A stretch of 64,000 nucleotides of DNA from Cervus elaphus (Eukaryota; Chordata; Mammalia; Artiodactyla; Cervidae): positions 100,203,152-100,267,151 of the forward strand of contig NC_057832.1 of NCBI RefSeq assembly GCF_910594005.1. Direction: 5' to 3'. Positions within the stretch are counted from its first letter, which is position 1; each line of letters begins with the position of its first letter. Positions 33,101-48,100 of this stretch are shown here, one piece after another. A program made the position numbers and the translations under genes. The notes beneath the pieces are model-generated. The model did not search any database, was not told the origin of the DNA, and worked only from the letters and a program-made list of their open reading frames with translations.

Positions 33101-36100
33101 TTCCCTGTACTCCCTTGTGGACTGTGCCCAGGAGTATGAAAGTTCTGCTGTGAAGTTACCACTTTGGGAGAATTAAAGCACATGCTGTGGATGAATGTGT
33201 AACATGGTTTTAATATTCTTAAGAGCCCATTATTCTTATGTTCCTCTTTTTTTCTCTTCCTATTCCTTTTTCCTCCTTGTTCTCTTTGTGATACTCTAGT
33301 CAATGCTGTATTTTACCGATACCTCATTTTGCTAACAGAGATGCCAGTGCACAGGCACTTTTCAGAACACCCATTTAAAAAATTTATTTATTTTTGATCG
33401 GAGGATAACTACTTTACAATATTGTATTGGTTTCTGCCATACATTCAACATGAATCAGCCATAGGTATAATATGTCCCCTCCCTCTGATTCTCTCTCCCA
33501 TTCCACCCCCCCCTCCCCATCCCACCCCTCTAGGTTATCACACAGTCCCGGTTGAACTTGCTGTGTCAAACAACAAATTCCCACTGCCTATCTGTTTTAC
33601 ATAATGTTTATGTTTCCATGCTGCTCTCTCCATTCACCCTACCCTCGCCTTCTCCCACTGTGTCCACAAGTCTGTTCTATGTCTGCGTCTCCATTGCTGC
33701 TCTGCAAATAGGCAGAGCACCCATTTTTAAGATGCCCCTTTTTCTGGAGTGTTGAGGACAGGTTGTGACAGAGCATGAGTTCTACAGATGGGTCCTGGTA
33801 CTCAGCTAGGAGGAAGGGTTTCCTTTCTGTTTTAAACCTGTTACTTTTGCAAGGCTGCTTGCCTGTTTCAGGGAAATGGTGGTTTGATTCCCCATCTTCC
33901 CAGGGCTGCAGTCCAACATCTAGCAAGTCTATCAGGTTCAGGCTGATACCTGCCAGCCAGTGGCTTCTGCACTGTGGCCTCAGAGACTCCCATGGGATGC
34001 ACTTGGCTGTCCACCTCCCAGGTCTCCTGTGGAGACCAGATGAGCAGGGGGAAAGGGAGGCTTCAGCAATGGCATTCCCTTCAGATCTGCTGCCTGCAAC
34101 AGAAGCAACTCTGCAGCAGACCTTACCTCCTTAGAGGCTAGACCAGACCCCCTGGAGACCCCCCAGAAGCTCCCAGAACAAAGTTAAGCTCTGAGAGTTC
34201 ATCCGGATTAGACCGGTTTTCTGATGAGGAGATGCTGATCTGCCACGTGAGGCTGCACGTTTAGCTCCCTGTGACAGAACCATTTTCTCTGTCAACAGGT
34301 CCTTCAGCCCACAGCCGTCTCCAGCAGCTCTTCCCGCATTCATTTGTGTCAAAGGGATGACGCATGTGACAGTGTTGAGTGCCGATTCATTCGGGCCGTC
34401 ACCTAGCAACGGCCTAATGGCTCCCCTGGCTCTCTGAGCCGGCTGAGAGCACAAAGGCAGCTTTTCAGGCTTGGCCTTCTCCCACCCACACACAGGACTT
34501 CAGGGGCCTCTACCCCTGCTGCTGCTGCGGGAGCTAAATGATGTATAGGGAACAAGTGCAGGACGAACAACAAAGGGGGACTTGGGACTGGCCAGCTTCC
34601 TTCTGGGCCCTGTCAGAGCCCCATTGGGAGGATGAATCCTGAGTTCAGCCCCAGCACCATGCATTTGTGTAGGATTCCGGAGCTGGAAGGGCCTGGAGAG
34701 CACCCAGCCTCTCCCTTCTTTGCTAAGAGGAAAAATAACTAACCCTCCCAGGATGGAAGGTCTGTTCTCTTTTTTGCTCTTTCCAGCGTGGACATTCAGC
34801 CAGTTTCAGTCCTAGACCTTGACAGTGAAGAAGTGCCTCTTTATGTCTTGAGTTAGCTTTGCGTGTAGCTCAGGAACATTCCTTTCTGCAAAATATATAT
34901 GTTTTTCATTATAAAGTAATATGACCACATTACAGAAAACAGATACGAGGGGAAAAAAGTAAGTCATCCATAATCCCATGACCCGAACATAAGCACTGTC
35001 AGCATTTGCTATATTTCCGTTGTCTGTTTTTCTTCCAATGCATCTGCTTTTTCCATACTTGCAGTCATGGCATACATACAATTTTGTGTCCTGCTCTTTC
35101 ACTTAATATTTCCCTTAAAGTTATATACCATAAGCACTTTTTCATATTTGCCACGTAGCCTTATTTTTAGTGGCTATATATTATAACCAAAGACTAGACC
35201 ATTTCCTTTCATTATGTCTGGGATAGTAGGCCTGGGGTTTATTTGCCAGCTGAAAGCTTACCATTATGTTTTTCTTTTTTTTCCTCTGCCTTCTCCAGGC
35301 ACCAAGTTTTCAGAATTAACGTCAGAAATGGAGATGAGATCAGCAAACTCAATCGGCTAGTGAATTCAGACAACCTTAAGGTACTTAGTTCTCTTTCTCT
35401 TGAGTATCAATTAACCGTGGTGAGAGAAGACTCTTGCAGCACTGGCATTGTTATTCCTGAAGAGTTTCTGTGTATAATCCTATATTAATCAACATGTCTT
35501 TATACAATGGAGAGAGTTGGTGGGGAAGTGCTCTCCAGGGAGATGGGGTCCTCTGCAGAGGGCTTCATCTTTCTCTCTGCTATTGACTTGTTACTTCTTG
35601 AGCTTTGCCATGTGTTGCCTACTGGGCAGGCCTGACCAGATAAAACTGTGAAACGGCAGAAGTTTGCCCTTGTGCAGAACTCAGCTTCTCAGGGACCACC
35701 CAGGCTTTTGGCAGTTGTTCTAGAAGAATGAGTTCATTGTGCTTTTTACCTGAACTATCCTTTAACCTGGTTTTACTTCTTTTCTCTTCAGCTCAACTTG
35801 TGGAAATCTTCCCCTGCCTTCGGTCATCCTGCAGATGTCCTGGTCCCTTCTGTCAGTCTGCAGGAAGTCAAATCCTTCTTGGAGGACCATGGCTTAGAGT
35901 ACTCAGTGGCTGTTGAAGACCTGCAGGTGGGTAGGCCAAGGTCCCTCCACTGATCTTGCATAGGACCAAGCAGCCAGAGTGGACTTGGAAAATTTTCAAG
36001 TTCTGGCCTCATTCTTCTCCATTGAACAGATGAAGACATTGAGGTACATGGAAGTAAAGTGCAGTGATTTGTTAGAGGAACATGTTGTGCTAGAAAGGGC

Positions 36101-39100
36101 TTACATGGCAAAAGGGCTTACATGGCAAACCAATCAGATCTGGATTCAAATCCTGATTTTGCTAACTACTACCTGTGTGATTTTGGACAAACTGTTACCC
36201 TCTTGAGACTCTGTTCCTTCATCAGTAAAATGGTAATAGTTATACCTACTTCATATGATTAATTGAGATTAAGTGCTTAAATGTACATAAAATGTCTAAC
36301 AGTGCCTGGTATGTCATAGCTATCCCACAAGTATTAAGTCTCTTTTTTCTTATTTGAAGTCAAGAGGGAAGACTAGAGTGTGTGCTGGTGGGGAGGTGCT
36401 GAAGGCCAGTCATAAAAAATATCCTTTAAGGATTCTTTGCTGGTCCAGTGGCTTCACATTTTCATTGCAAGGGGGAGAAGTTCAATCCCTGGTCAGGGAA
36501 CTAAGATCCCACATGCCATGTGGCATGGGCAAGATAAATAAATGATAAATAAACACCATTGGCAAAAGGGAGAATGTTACCAGCAGCCCCTAGCAGAGTT
36601 GGTGTCACTGCCCAAGTCAGACAGCAGCCTCACGAGCTGTATTTGAACAGCAGGACAGTGTCTGACTCACGTTCTCTCCTTCACCGAGGTGGGTTGTGGA
36701 CTAATTGGTGATTTGGCCTGGGAGTTTCCTGATGGTGTGAGCAGCTGTGAGCTTATTAATCATCCTCACATGTCACAGACATCTGCCAGGAGCCTTCAAA
36801 GTAGGAGTGGTTATAAGAATTTCTTTGTTTCTGAATGGTTTCCCAAGCTGGGTATTTCAGAGGCACTGGATACCAGATGCAGGCTGACATCTAGAGAATT
36901 CATAGTATAGAATAACCAAATAAGCACATATGTTGCTTCCAGGGAGAAAGTGAGTTTTGAGTGAGGTGATGTACGTTGAGCTCCAAGAAGTAAGACTTTA
37001 TAGATGTGGGGAAGAAATCTGACCCCCTTTTACACCTTGACATTTGTGCTTCTTGATATGTGTGCTGAGGATGCTGCCATCTTGGACAGCCAAATATCCC
37101 AAGATAGAGTGGAAACAACATGAACCTCTGTCCCTAGAGAATCACTTTGTAATGTTGCCATGTCTGTTTTAGACTGTTTTAGATACTGAAGAGCAACAAA
37201 TGCAACACAATGTACATCAAGAACTGAGCAGTAATTGCTTTAACTATGGGGCCTATCACACCCTGGAAGCTGTAAGTATTTCAGAGCAGGCAAAGATCAG
37301 ATCATTGGCCTTTTGGGTTTTGTAACCCTTCTCCTTACTTTCAGGAGGTTTTAGTCCCTAGTACAGTATGCCTACAATGAGGGGTTAAAATGTGTACACT
37401 TCAATTTCTTTCTAATTCTTGGGTTGTTTATCTCCTAAGAGCAGAGTGAAATGCAAACTGAACATTTACTCCCACATGCATCCTTCTTTTCTTAAGCAAC
37501 CCCTCAAAGAAAACCATGAAGTAATTGCAACCATTTTCAGTCCTCGTAATTCAACCTTGTTATATTCCACCAGAATCCCTGTACTTTATTCACCCAGATT
37601 AAAATGTTACTTATCCCAGGCAAATAGACAAGTGATTATTTCCAAGGTTAACCAAATATTTCCACTCATTTATCATGACTACTTATAATGTATATTTGTT
37701 CCATAATACATGTTGGTGCTGTGTTTAGTTAGAAATCACTTATATAAATGACTTTCAAGGTAAGCCAACCCTTCAAATAAGAAATTTGGAGCAGAATAAT
37801 TTAATGTAATATTGGAATGTGAAGAACCAAGAAAGACTGGAATGGAACTGGATCACGTAGCCTATGGTTTTCTTAGGCCCCTCAATGTTTTTTTCCTTAG
37901 TCTGGAAACTCTCTACTAACTCAGGAACAAACCCCCAATTTAAACTGGTATTCTGTTTCCTATAGCTGAATATATATCCAAAGATAGAGTTCCTGGCATG
38001 CTTTTCATGAGGCATATACTTTGAATTATTTTTCTTTCAGATGAGGTTTTTTTTCCCCAAGCTTTTTTTTTCCACTTCTTTCCCAGGATAGTCAGTAGCT
38101 TTGTTTATTGTGTACACTTGGCCACACTGCCCCTTGATCCCTCTTGTGACCAGTGACATACATCTGCAAAACAGCTGGATAAAGTTAGGAGTTCAGTCCA
38201 GGGCCATGGACAAAAATGGAGCTGAGGCCCACACAGGGATCCAACCCCCAATGATAGCCTCATTAACATGGGGCACTCCCGAGTTGAGCTAACAGGTTGC
38301 AAATGTCACCCAAGATTCTGGGAACACCATCCCCTCACCTGCCTGCTGCAGGAGCCTCACATTCCTATCCACTCAATTTTGTTCTCTGACTTGAGGTATC
38401 ATTGTCATCTGGCTTGCAGCATAAGGCTGCTTGTATTCAGTTCTTTCTAAAAACAGCTTTTAGAAGCACATATCCCACAATCACTTGAGCCTTCCTAGGT
38501 CTCTAAAGGGAATTTCATGTGTGTCTCTGCCAGGGTTTCTAATTTCAGACCCTTTGTGCATATTGTTGTGGTGGCAGTTACTTTTGTTATTGTTGTCGGT
38601 AAGCTTTCCCCTTGTGTTGGCACTGTGAATTTGCAACCCCTGTCTGGACACAGCTTGTTGTTCTAACTTTTCCTGAGTAACTGTCTTTCCTCTCAAGACT
38701 CCGGGCAGGCATCTGGCTTTTGCTCCACTTTCTAGGGTCTGTGGGTAGAGTTTCCAGGCCCTTTTCAAGGCCATAATTACTACTTTCCAGCTCACAAGTT
38801 GGAACTTGCTCCTTGCTCCAGGCAGCGTCCTTTGCCCTCTACTCCTCTTCCTGTAGGAAGCGTTCCTCCTTCTTGCTGTAAACCCTCAGAACCTAAGACG
38901 GACATCTAGCCCTGGGGCTTCATCTTTTGTCTTGTACTCTGTTAGCTTGCTCTCTCTTCATTTCTGGCACAATTTTTCCTTTTTTTTTTTGGTTTTTAAA
39001 TTTGCCTGGGACTCATTTTCATAGTATTTTATCTGACTTGCCTATATATTTGAGAGTGAGTTTCTTGCTCAGTCTGCCATAGTGACTGCAAGTCTTTAAG

Positions 39101-42100
39101 CTTGATTTTATTCTGTATTGATGGCACACTTTCTTTCTCTGTAAAGCTCCTTCTTTCAAATTTAAGGTCTAAATATAAATTCATTTATTTCCTTATTTCA
39201 GCCCTCAAAAAGTTTGAACAACTAAGGTGGATGAATTCCATTTTTAAAGCAAACCCCCCCCCTTTTTTTTTACTGAAAGCAAATGGAAGCATTTAAAACC
39301 TTGCTTTATTATAGCTCTTCAACTGAGAGATCAAAGTCTTTAGAAGAATCACTTCCAAAGTGGAGTGCTTGTACAGTGGGGTATAAGCAAGATAGTCCAT
39401 TGGGTTGGAGGAATAAACTGTTGCAATTTCTATTTATATTTCTACATATATTTGAATTTTATTAATGTAACAACTTTTGTTTCTATTTTTTATTTTATAA
39501 TGTACATCATATACTTGTGTGGTATTATATGTATTCATAATACATGCTGAATTTTCTTTATAACTGATGGGAAGAGTGATAAAAAAGTGATGGAAAAAAA
39601 AGATGAAAAAAAAGTTCTTTCAAGAACCTTGGCTAAATGGGGCCTTTGCTGACTATCTAGACTCAGTTCAGTTCAGTTGCTAAATCCTGTCTGATTCTTT
39701 GCGACCCCATGGACGGTAGCACACCAGGCTTCCCTGTCCTTCACCAACTTCTGGAGCTTGCTCAAATTCATGTCCATTGAGTCCTTGATGCCATCCAACC
39801 ATCTTGTCCTCTGTTGTCCCCTTCTCCTCTCGCCTTCAGTCTTTCCCAGCATCAGAGTCTTTTCACATGAGTCAGTTCTCATCAGGTGGCCAGAGTATTA
39901 GGGCTTCAGCTTTAGCATCAGTCCTTCCAATGAATATTCAGGACTGATTTCCTTTAGGATTGACTGGTTTGATCTCCTTGCAATCCAAGGGACTCTCAAG
40001 AGTCTTCTGCAATACCATAGTTCAAAAGCATCAATTCTTTGTCACTCAGCTTTCTTTGTGGTCCAACTCTCAATCCATACATGGCTACTGGAAAAATCAT
40101 AGCTTTGACAAGATGGACCTTTGCTAGCAAAGTAATGTCTCTGCTTTTTAATATGCTGTCTAGGTTGGTCATAGCTTTTCTTCCATGGAGCAAGAGTATT
40201 TTAATTTCATGGCTGCAGTCACCATCTGCAGTGATTTTGGAGCCCAAGAAAATAAAGTCTGTCACTGTTTGCATTGTTTCCCTTTCTGTTTGCCATGAAG
40301 TGTTGGGACCGGATGCCTTGATCTTAGTTTTTTTGAACGTTGAGTTTTAAGCCAGCTTTTTCACTCTCCTCTTTCACTTTCATTAAGAGGCTCTTCGGTT
40401 CCTCTTTGCTTTCTGCCATAAGGGTGGTATCATCTGCATATCTGAGGTTATTGATATTTCTCCCAGCAATCTTGATTCCGGCTTGTGCTTCATCCAGCCC
40501 AGCATTTCGCATGATGTACTCTGCATATAACTTAAATAAGCAGGGTGATAATATACGGCCTAGACTAGTATAGTGCAAAGGGCCACACTTTTGGAGCAGT
40601 ATCTGTATAAGTGTTTCTACTCTGATTTAATGGACTATAGTTTTGTGGACAAATAAAATGTGTTTTTCTCTAGAAAATCATAGAGATGGATTCTTAGGCA
40701 GTTGCTTAATAATAAGCGTTTCATATTGTTAACCCCAAGGTTAGGGGACTATAAAAAAATCGTTAAGATCAACAAAATAAAGTTCGCAGATACCCGTCTA
40801 GAGCTGAACAAATTTTTTAAATGCCCCTGGGTTTACTTTTTCACACTTCAGATTCACAAAGAGATGGACAACATTGTCAAATATTATCCTCACTTGGCGA
40901 GCACAGTGACGATTGGGCACTCATTTGAGAACCGATCAATGTATGTACTGAAGGTGAGATTCCATGCACCTTGAAGGGCCCGACTGGACTCAGGCTCCTG
41001 GTTCCTTGTGTCTAGCACTCAGCCCTCACACTTTTGAAAGAGGCAGCTTGTCAGGACCTCCTTGGCTTCAGGGAGGAGGGTGAGGTGGGGACACATCTGC
41101 TCGGGCTGGGAGTTGTTCTGACACAGGGTCCCCTGCTTCTGCTTATTGTGAATGGAGTTAGAAGGAGCACATCCCTTTCCAAGTTTTGGCCGAAAGGCAG
41201 GATCAAGGAGAGGTGAGTGGACTTCCCTGGTGGTCCAGTGGTTAGGAATCCACCTGCCAATGCAGGGGACCTGGGTTCAATCCCTGGTCCGAGAAGATTC
41301 CACAAACGGAGGAGCAGCTAAGCCCGTGCCCCACAACTACTGAGCCGACGTGCTAGAGCCTGTGTGCCACAACTACTGAGCCTGCAGCTACTGAAACCTG
41401 TGAGCCCTAGAGCCTTGCTCTGCAACAAGAGAAGTCACCACAACTAGAGAAAGCCCACGCACAGCAATGAAGACCCAGGGCAGTCAAGAAAATTAATAAA
41501 ATTTAAAAAATGAAAGAAGTGGGAGGTGGTTAGTATTTCAGAAAGCTTTCAGATTGGCCACAGTCTTTTGCCTCCATTCCCGTCTTCTGTAAATATGAAG
41601 ACAAATTGGGATGGGTCTAAAAATTCCATTCTGCTTTTTAGGGGTACTTATTGGAAAAGAAATCTAGGAGGGTAATTTTGGGGTTGATGTAGTTTTAAGC
41701 CCAGTCTATGATCCTTGGCTGCATCAAGACTAATTTCCAGATATTTCTAACAGATTTTAGGTCTATATTGGCAAAAGAGGCAAAGAATTTATGGCAGTGA
41801 CATAAATTACATAAATAATCCAGCCAAATGAATAAAAAGGAATTTGGAGATATAAACCATGGAACAAGTGATGGTGCCTAGAATTTGTCAAACCCTTAGA
41901 TCCATACAGGTCCTGAGGGATCCAGGCTTACAGCAATGGTGGAATTACCAGTGGGAGAAGACCTGCCTTTGAGCTGGTTGCTGTCAAATACTCTACATAA
42001 ATTTAGATTATTTGCCAACTGATGGAGACCTTTGCTTCATTAGCACCAACCTCTGACCCAAGGGGGCCCAACACTAAAAGTCAGCAGTCAGAATTCATTT

Positions 42101-45100
42101 CATGCAGTGAGCAATAGTGAACCCTCCCTTCCTCATTTTAAAACTTATTTCATTTATGGCATCAGCTAGAATAGGCTGGTTCATGCACTTTTGTGTCTCT
42201 CTCTGTTGAGATACCATTTGAGGTCATTCAAGAGACATAAAGTGAAAGTGAAGTCGCTCAGTCATGTCCGACTCATTGTGACCCCATGGACTGTAGCCTA
42301 CCAAGTTCATCCATCCATGGGATTTTCCAGGCAAGAATACTGGAGTGGGTTGCCATTTCCTTCTCCAGGAGATCTTTCCAACCCAGGGACTGAACCTGGG
42401 TCTCCCGAATTGTAGGCAGACGCTTTACCATCTGAGCCACCAGGGAAGTCCATTTAAGAGACAAAATATTATCTCTAATCACACTGGCATTATAATTCAC
42501 AATAGCAAATGTTTCCCCTTCCCATTTGCTTCCAACCTTGGAGTGGTTCAAGCTGTCTGGAGCTGTGGTACTGCAATTGGGCCCTGCCAGTCAGCTAATT
42601 AAGCTCCCCGACCTGGAGAAACCTGATAAATGGATGGTGCCCTCAGGAACATTTGGTCTCTGAATGATCTTAAATGGTTTAAATGAATAGGGGTGAGCTG
42701 GGAAGAGGAGAGGAGAGGTGAGTAGAGACACGCCAGACAGGAGGGTGATTTTCTGGCCTCTTTTTCCTTCCAGTTCAGCACTGGAAAAGGGAGACAGCGG
42801 CCAGCCATTTGGCTGAATGCAGGCATCCATGCCCGGGAGTGGATCTCACCAGCCACGGCAATCTGGACCGCGAGAAAGGTCATGTCGCCTAGTATTAGCC
42901 CAGAATTCTGCAGGGCCGGGGGTGCCCTGTACTGTACTATGCAGCTGTACCTGGGGGGGTAGGTTAGGAGGGCACTGTCACAGGAACAGTAGGCTGGGGG
43001 AGTCTTTTCAAATTGGAGAAACAAAAGATCAGAGCCCCACAGTCAGCCTCATAGTTTAGCTAAATGGCAAAGTCCGCTCATAGCAGTGAGCATACTAATG
43101 AGCTGTAGAGGTGGCCCTGAAACACTGACACATAGTCCTGCAGGAAGGGAGCAGGGCCTTCTCAGCAGCGAGGCTCAGATAATTTTTACCTTCAGTCCCT
43201 TTCAGGCTCCCCTGGCCCTCAGGGACCTCATGCTGTCTCCATGCTCTGTCCATCGGGAAAGTCTAGTTTAAGCCAGTTCCAGGGGAGGAGGGGTGGTGCG
43301 AGTGGAGGATGCATCTTCCCCAACCCCAGCACAGGGGCTCATTTTCCTAACAACTGTTATGATGTGTGGTTCTCCTTCCCCTGCTCCTACCCCCTGGAAG
43401 GAAGAATGAACCAGGCAGCCCGGGACTCACTGAAGTTGATGTCATCAGGTAGCCATGTTCCCTCAGATTTTGAAGTGCACTGTGGGCTTTGCAGAGAGCT
43501 GCACCTACAAAGGTGGCAGGGAGACTGCCAGAGGGTAGATGCTGTTCTAGGAGCTGGGCATCTGGGGAAGATACTCTGACTTAGACTTAGCAACCCAGCC
43601 TGCAAAGACATGGCTGACAAGCATGTTGTCTCTGCTTAGCTTGCATGTGATTATGGGAAAGATTCAGTCATCACCTCCATCTTGAAGAAAATGGATATTT
43701 TCGTGTTGCCGGTGGCCAATCCTGATGGATATGTATACACTCATACTCACGTGAGTAATACTGATAGATGGGCTGGGCTTGGAGTTAAGACCTGTTTGTC
43801 GATTTCCTTGCTTTGTGACTGCATAGATCTATGACCTTAGATAAAAATTCCCCAAAATGTGCACTTTAGGAGCTTCCTTTGGGGAGTCTCATTTTCCAGT
43901 CATTCTCTGGGCTGAGGGTTACCAGGGAATATTTTTTTCTTATAGAGAATCGTCTAGTGAACTCCCTATTATGGATCTTGAACAATTATCAACACTTTAC
44001 CAATCTTCTTTTCATTTCTTTCCCTCCCACACATTTTTTTTCTGACATATTTTAAAGCAAATCCCAGACATCAGGTTACTTCATTCAGAACTTCTTTAGT
44101 ATTCATCTCTAGCTGATGATAATTAAAACAACACCACTATCAACAGTAAAAAAAATGTGATGGAAGTTTTTCAATATCATCTGATATCCCTAATTATCTT
44201 TAAAATATCTTTTGAGTCAATTTGTTGAAATTAGGATCCAAATAAGGTCTGTACCTGTGTTTGGTTGTTACAACTATGCAGGCTTTTTTATTGCACAACG
44301 TCTTCCCCACCCCCACCCTACCCCCACATGTCTTTTAGAATGTCATTCATTTGTTGGAGAAACCCAAGTAAGTTGTCATGTAGAATGTGTCACATTCTGA
44401 ATTTGCCTGATGACTTCTTTGTTCTGTACCATTTAATTTATTCCCTCATCCCCCATGTTTCCTATTCACTTGTGGTCAGATCTAGATGCTTGAATGGAGT
44501 CAGGTTAATTTTTTAGGCAAGGGTTAAATAGTTCCTGTGCACTTGCTATCACATCAGTTATCACTGAGGCCCGTAATGTCCATTTGTTCCACTCTGACTG
44601 AAGCCCTGAATTATTCAATGGATTCAGGTGGTATGAGGTCATTTTGGGGAAGTCCTTTTCTCCCAGTCAGGAGGCTAATTCTCCCTTCTGGGGAAGGAGA
44701 GGAGACTCTGCAGTTAGTGAGGGCTGAAACCCCGATGATCCGCCAGATCTCTGAAGTTGCCTCCAGAACTTCAGGCAGCTTGCCCCATCATCCATGGTGC
44801 CATCTCCATCATAGGCCCCCAAAGAAAATCTTCACCTCTTCTGTGCCCTGACCCATCTCTGAATGCCGTTTCTTCTTTGGTGAATTTTTCAGAACCGATT
44901 ATGGAGGAAGACACGGTCTGTAAATCCTGGAAGCACCTGCATTGGTACTGATCCAAATAGAAATTGGAATTCTAGTTTTGGAGGTAGGTGGGGGAGACAG
45001 TTATTAAATCCTGATACCTCTGGGTAGTCTGGTCCTCAGGCCTCTGAGCTGGCAGTGAGGGAACTGGTTTGTAGGCTGTCTCCATTGCTGGTTCATTGAG

Positions 45101-48100
45101 AAACTGGGCAAATTCCTTATTCTCCCTATGTATCACTCTATATTATTGTTCACTGTAATTTTGAAAGGGAATGACTGAGCAGTTTGTGTCCTCCTGAGAG
45201 AACACTATTATCTTTAAAACTATTCTATCTTATACAAATCCACGGGCTGACTTTCTACCTGGCCGTCCCAGTTCCTGGGTAAGTTACTGAATGGTGGAAG
45301 GGCTCTTGGTGGTAACACAGAAGAGAGCAATTAGCACTATTACCCCAACAGGCAAGATGACGTTGCGAAGATTAAACTATAGCAGTTTACCCTTAGATGT
45401 ATAAATATGAACCTCTGCCCTTTGAGGTTATGGAAAGAGAATGAGAATTAGGAGATGTGGGTTCTTAGTTCCAGCTATTTAAAAATCACCCCCACAGTAG
45501 TGCCAACTATATGGTACATAACTTCCCATGTATTATTTATTCTTCTGACCTAGAGAGTGAGTTTTCATACTGGAAATGGGACAGTGGAAGCTCAGCGACA
45601 GTCTCAAGAGCATATGGTTGATGAGATTTAGGATCTAAACTCACTTTTCAATTCCAAATTCTGGTGGTTCTCTTTCACTGTTCCACAGCTGTACTGATGT
45701 TTTGCTTTTGATGTGATGTTTTAATGTAATGGTTTTAATTTCTTACTTGCATAGAAATACCACACAAACCATTGGGGGAAAAATAATGTGACTGTGGGAA
45801 AGGAGCTGATAAAAATGTGGCAATTAAAAAAAAATGTGGCAGTTGAGGGCATCAAAGCTAAGTCACAACAGGGATGCTTTCACAAACGTGTCAGATACCT
45901 TAGGGGGCTATATTGTGAAGTAATACAGAAGGCAATAATTTTAAATATCTGTCAAATAATCAAGAGATTTTAGCCACAACAATAGATTATTTTTGGCAGC
46001 ACTTGGCCATTAAGATCTGAACCAAGAGAATTAGTTGACACCAGAATAAATGGAGTCATTTTCATTATTAATTAGTATTCATATTAATTATCAAGAATAC
46101 ATAGTAATTACTCATTGTAAAATATGACATTAATTGTTGGTGATACAGTACAAGGTCAACTCTATCCGTTTAAAGGAGTCTTATCAATTTTCCTGCTCAA
46201 CACTGGCATATTCAGCACCCCACTTCCATACCCTTCCCACAATATATATACATTGTGGACTAGATTCTCAGGGCAGCCAGCAGTGGCCTGTGCATGCCTT
46301 CTGCCTCTCCTCTGGGTGGAGAATCCTGCATTTCTATTTCCATAGCCATTGGGTTAATGTTTCTGCTTGGGTCACTCCCCACAGAAGTGGGATCTGCTGC
46401 CGACCCTTGCTCTGAGATATATCATGGACTCCATCCCCATTCAGAAGTGGAGGTGAAATCAGTGGCAGATTTCATTAAAAAACATGGGAACTTCAAATGC
46501 TTCATCGACCTGCACAGCTACTCACAGATGGTGCTGTATCCATATGGCTACACAGCTACGAGGGCCCAGGATGCTGATGAACTGGTAAGTGGTATATGTG
46601 TTTCCTCTGGGTGCTGCTACAGTGGTGGTTCTCGAGCTTTGTAGAGAAAGTCCAGGACCTGGGCTTGTTTCTGGAAGGGCCCAGTGTTCTCTCCCTGTTC
46701 TCTGCAATGTGCCATCAGGCCTACTGGGAACAGGAAGAAGATGATCCTCCTTACTTCTATGTTTGCTGTGAGTTCCAAGATCCACACTGGATGCTGTTTT
46801 TCCTTCTCACCTGTCTTTCTGACCAAAATGTATTACAGATCCACTGCTTGTCAGGAACTGTGGGCTGCTTTGTGGTGGGCAAGGGGGAGGTGCTCCTCCC
46901 TCGGGATATGGTAGAATTTAAGTAGGGTGTAGGCCAAGGCCCGGGGCTGCTCTGCGCCGCATGCAGTGATTCACCCCAGGATGTGAGCAGACACTTAGAG
47001 TGGACTGATTGGAGTGGGTCTGACTCCTGCAGAGTGACTGCAGGCCTCTCTCTCTGCTCGTTTGCTTGAGTGTGCCCCTCTGTCGGGGGCCACAGCTAAG
47101 GGCTTATGACTTGGTGTGGCCTAGATTCTGGTCTCCAGCAGGTCCTCTGTGTAAGGCACATCCATATATGGGGGCCCTGTCTCCACCTCCATTCTGAGAA
47201 CACCCAAACTCTTAAAAGGTTTTCTCTTAAACATACTTGCCCTTCCCTTGTCTTCATGAACGTGACATTCCCTTCCCTCAGGTTAGGTGAACATGGTGAT
47301 GACTTTACTAGATTTCTAATGGGCTGGTGAGCAGCCCTCTAGATCTGCAAAGAGCTGCAATACAGCACCCCAACTTGAGTTTATAATACACCTGCTTTCA
47401 GAGCACTTATCTGGCCTTCTTCCACCTCTCTGCTTACCCTGGTCCCAAACTGGAAGTAAAGAACTGAGGATGTGATAGAAGGAGTTGGAGGAACCATTAC
47501 ATTTCTCTCACTTTATAGTTAGGCCTTGGCTCTGGTCTGATGGGAAAGAAGGAGACCGGAAGGGAACATTGGGTGTGGGGGAAGGGTGGGACGGGGTTCG
47601 GGAATCTTCCAATCCACTGCAGTACAGAACAGCTGAGGAACATCTGGCTTCAGAGTCCGTTCTTTCTCACTCTAATGATCTCCCCGTTCCTAGGATATGG
47701 TGGCGAAGAATACAGCCAAAGCTCTGGCTACCTTGTCGGGCACTCAGTACCGAGTGGGTTCTATCTTCTCCATTATCTGTAAGTACTCCCTGAGTTTACT
47801 GGTTACTAGGGAACACTTGGAGAGGATACTTGCAGCTGGAGAAGAACCACAAGACAGTCTTTTTTTAAAATATTGTAACCTGTTTTCGTTGCTAGTGATA
47901 GGCTGAATTTATGTCAAGTCTGTGTGGTGGTAGTTGTTGCAGGCAACCGTCTTCATCAAACTGGTGTGGTGGTACCAGGGCGGGGAGGGGACCCCCTCAC
48001 CTTCCTGTCTGAAATGAACACATGCATAGCAGGCTTGGTTTAGGAGGTCCTCTGGACAGTCATTAGCATTGAGCTGAAAAAACAAAAAAACCTCTATGAA

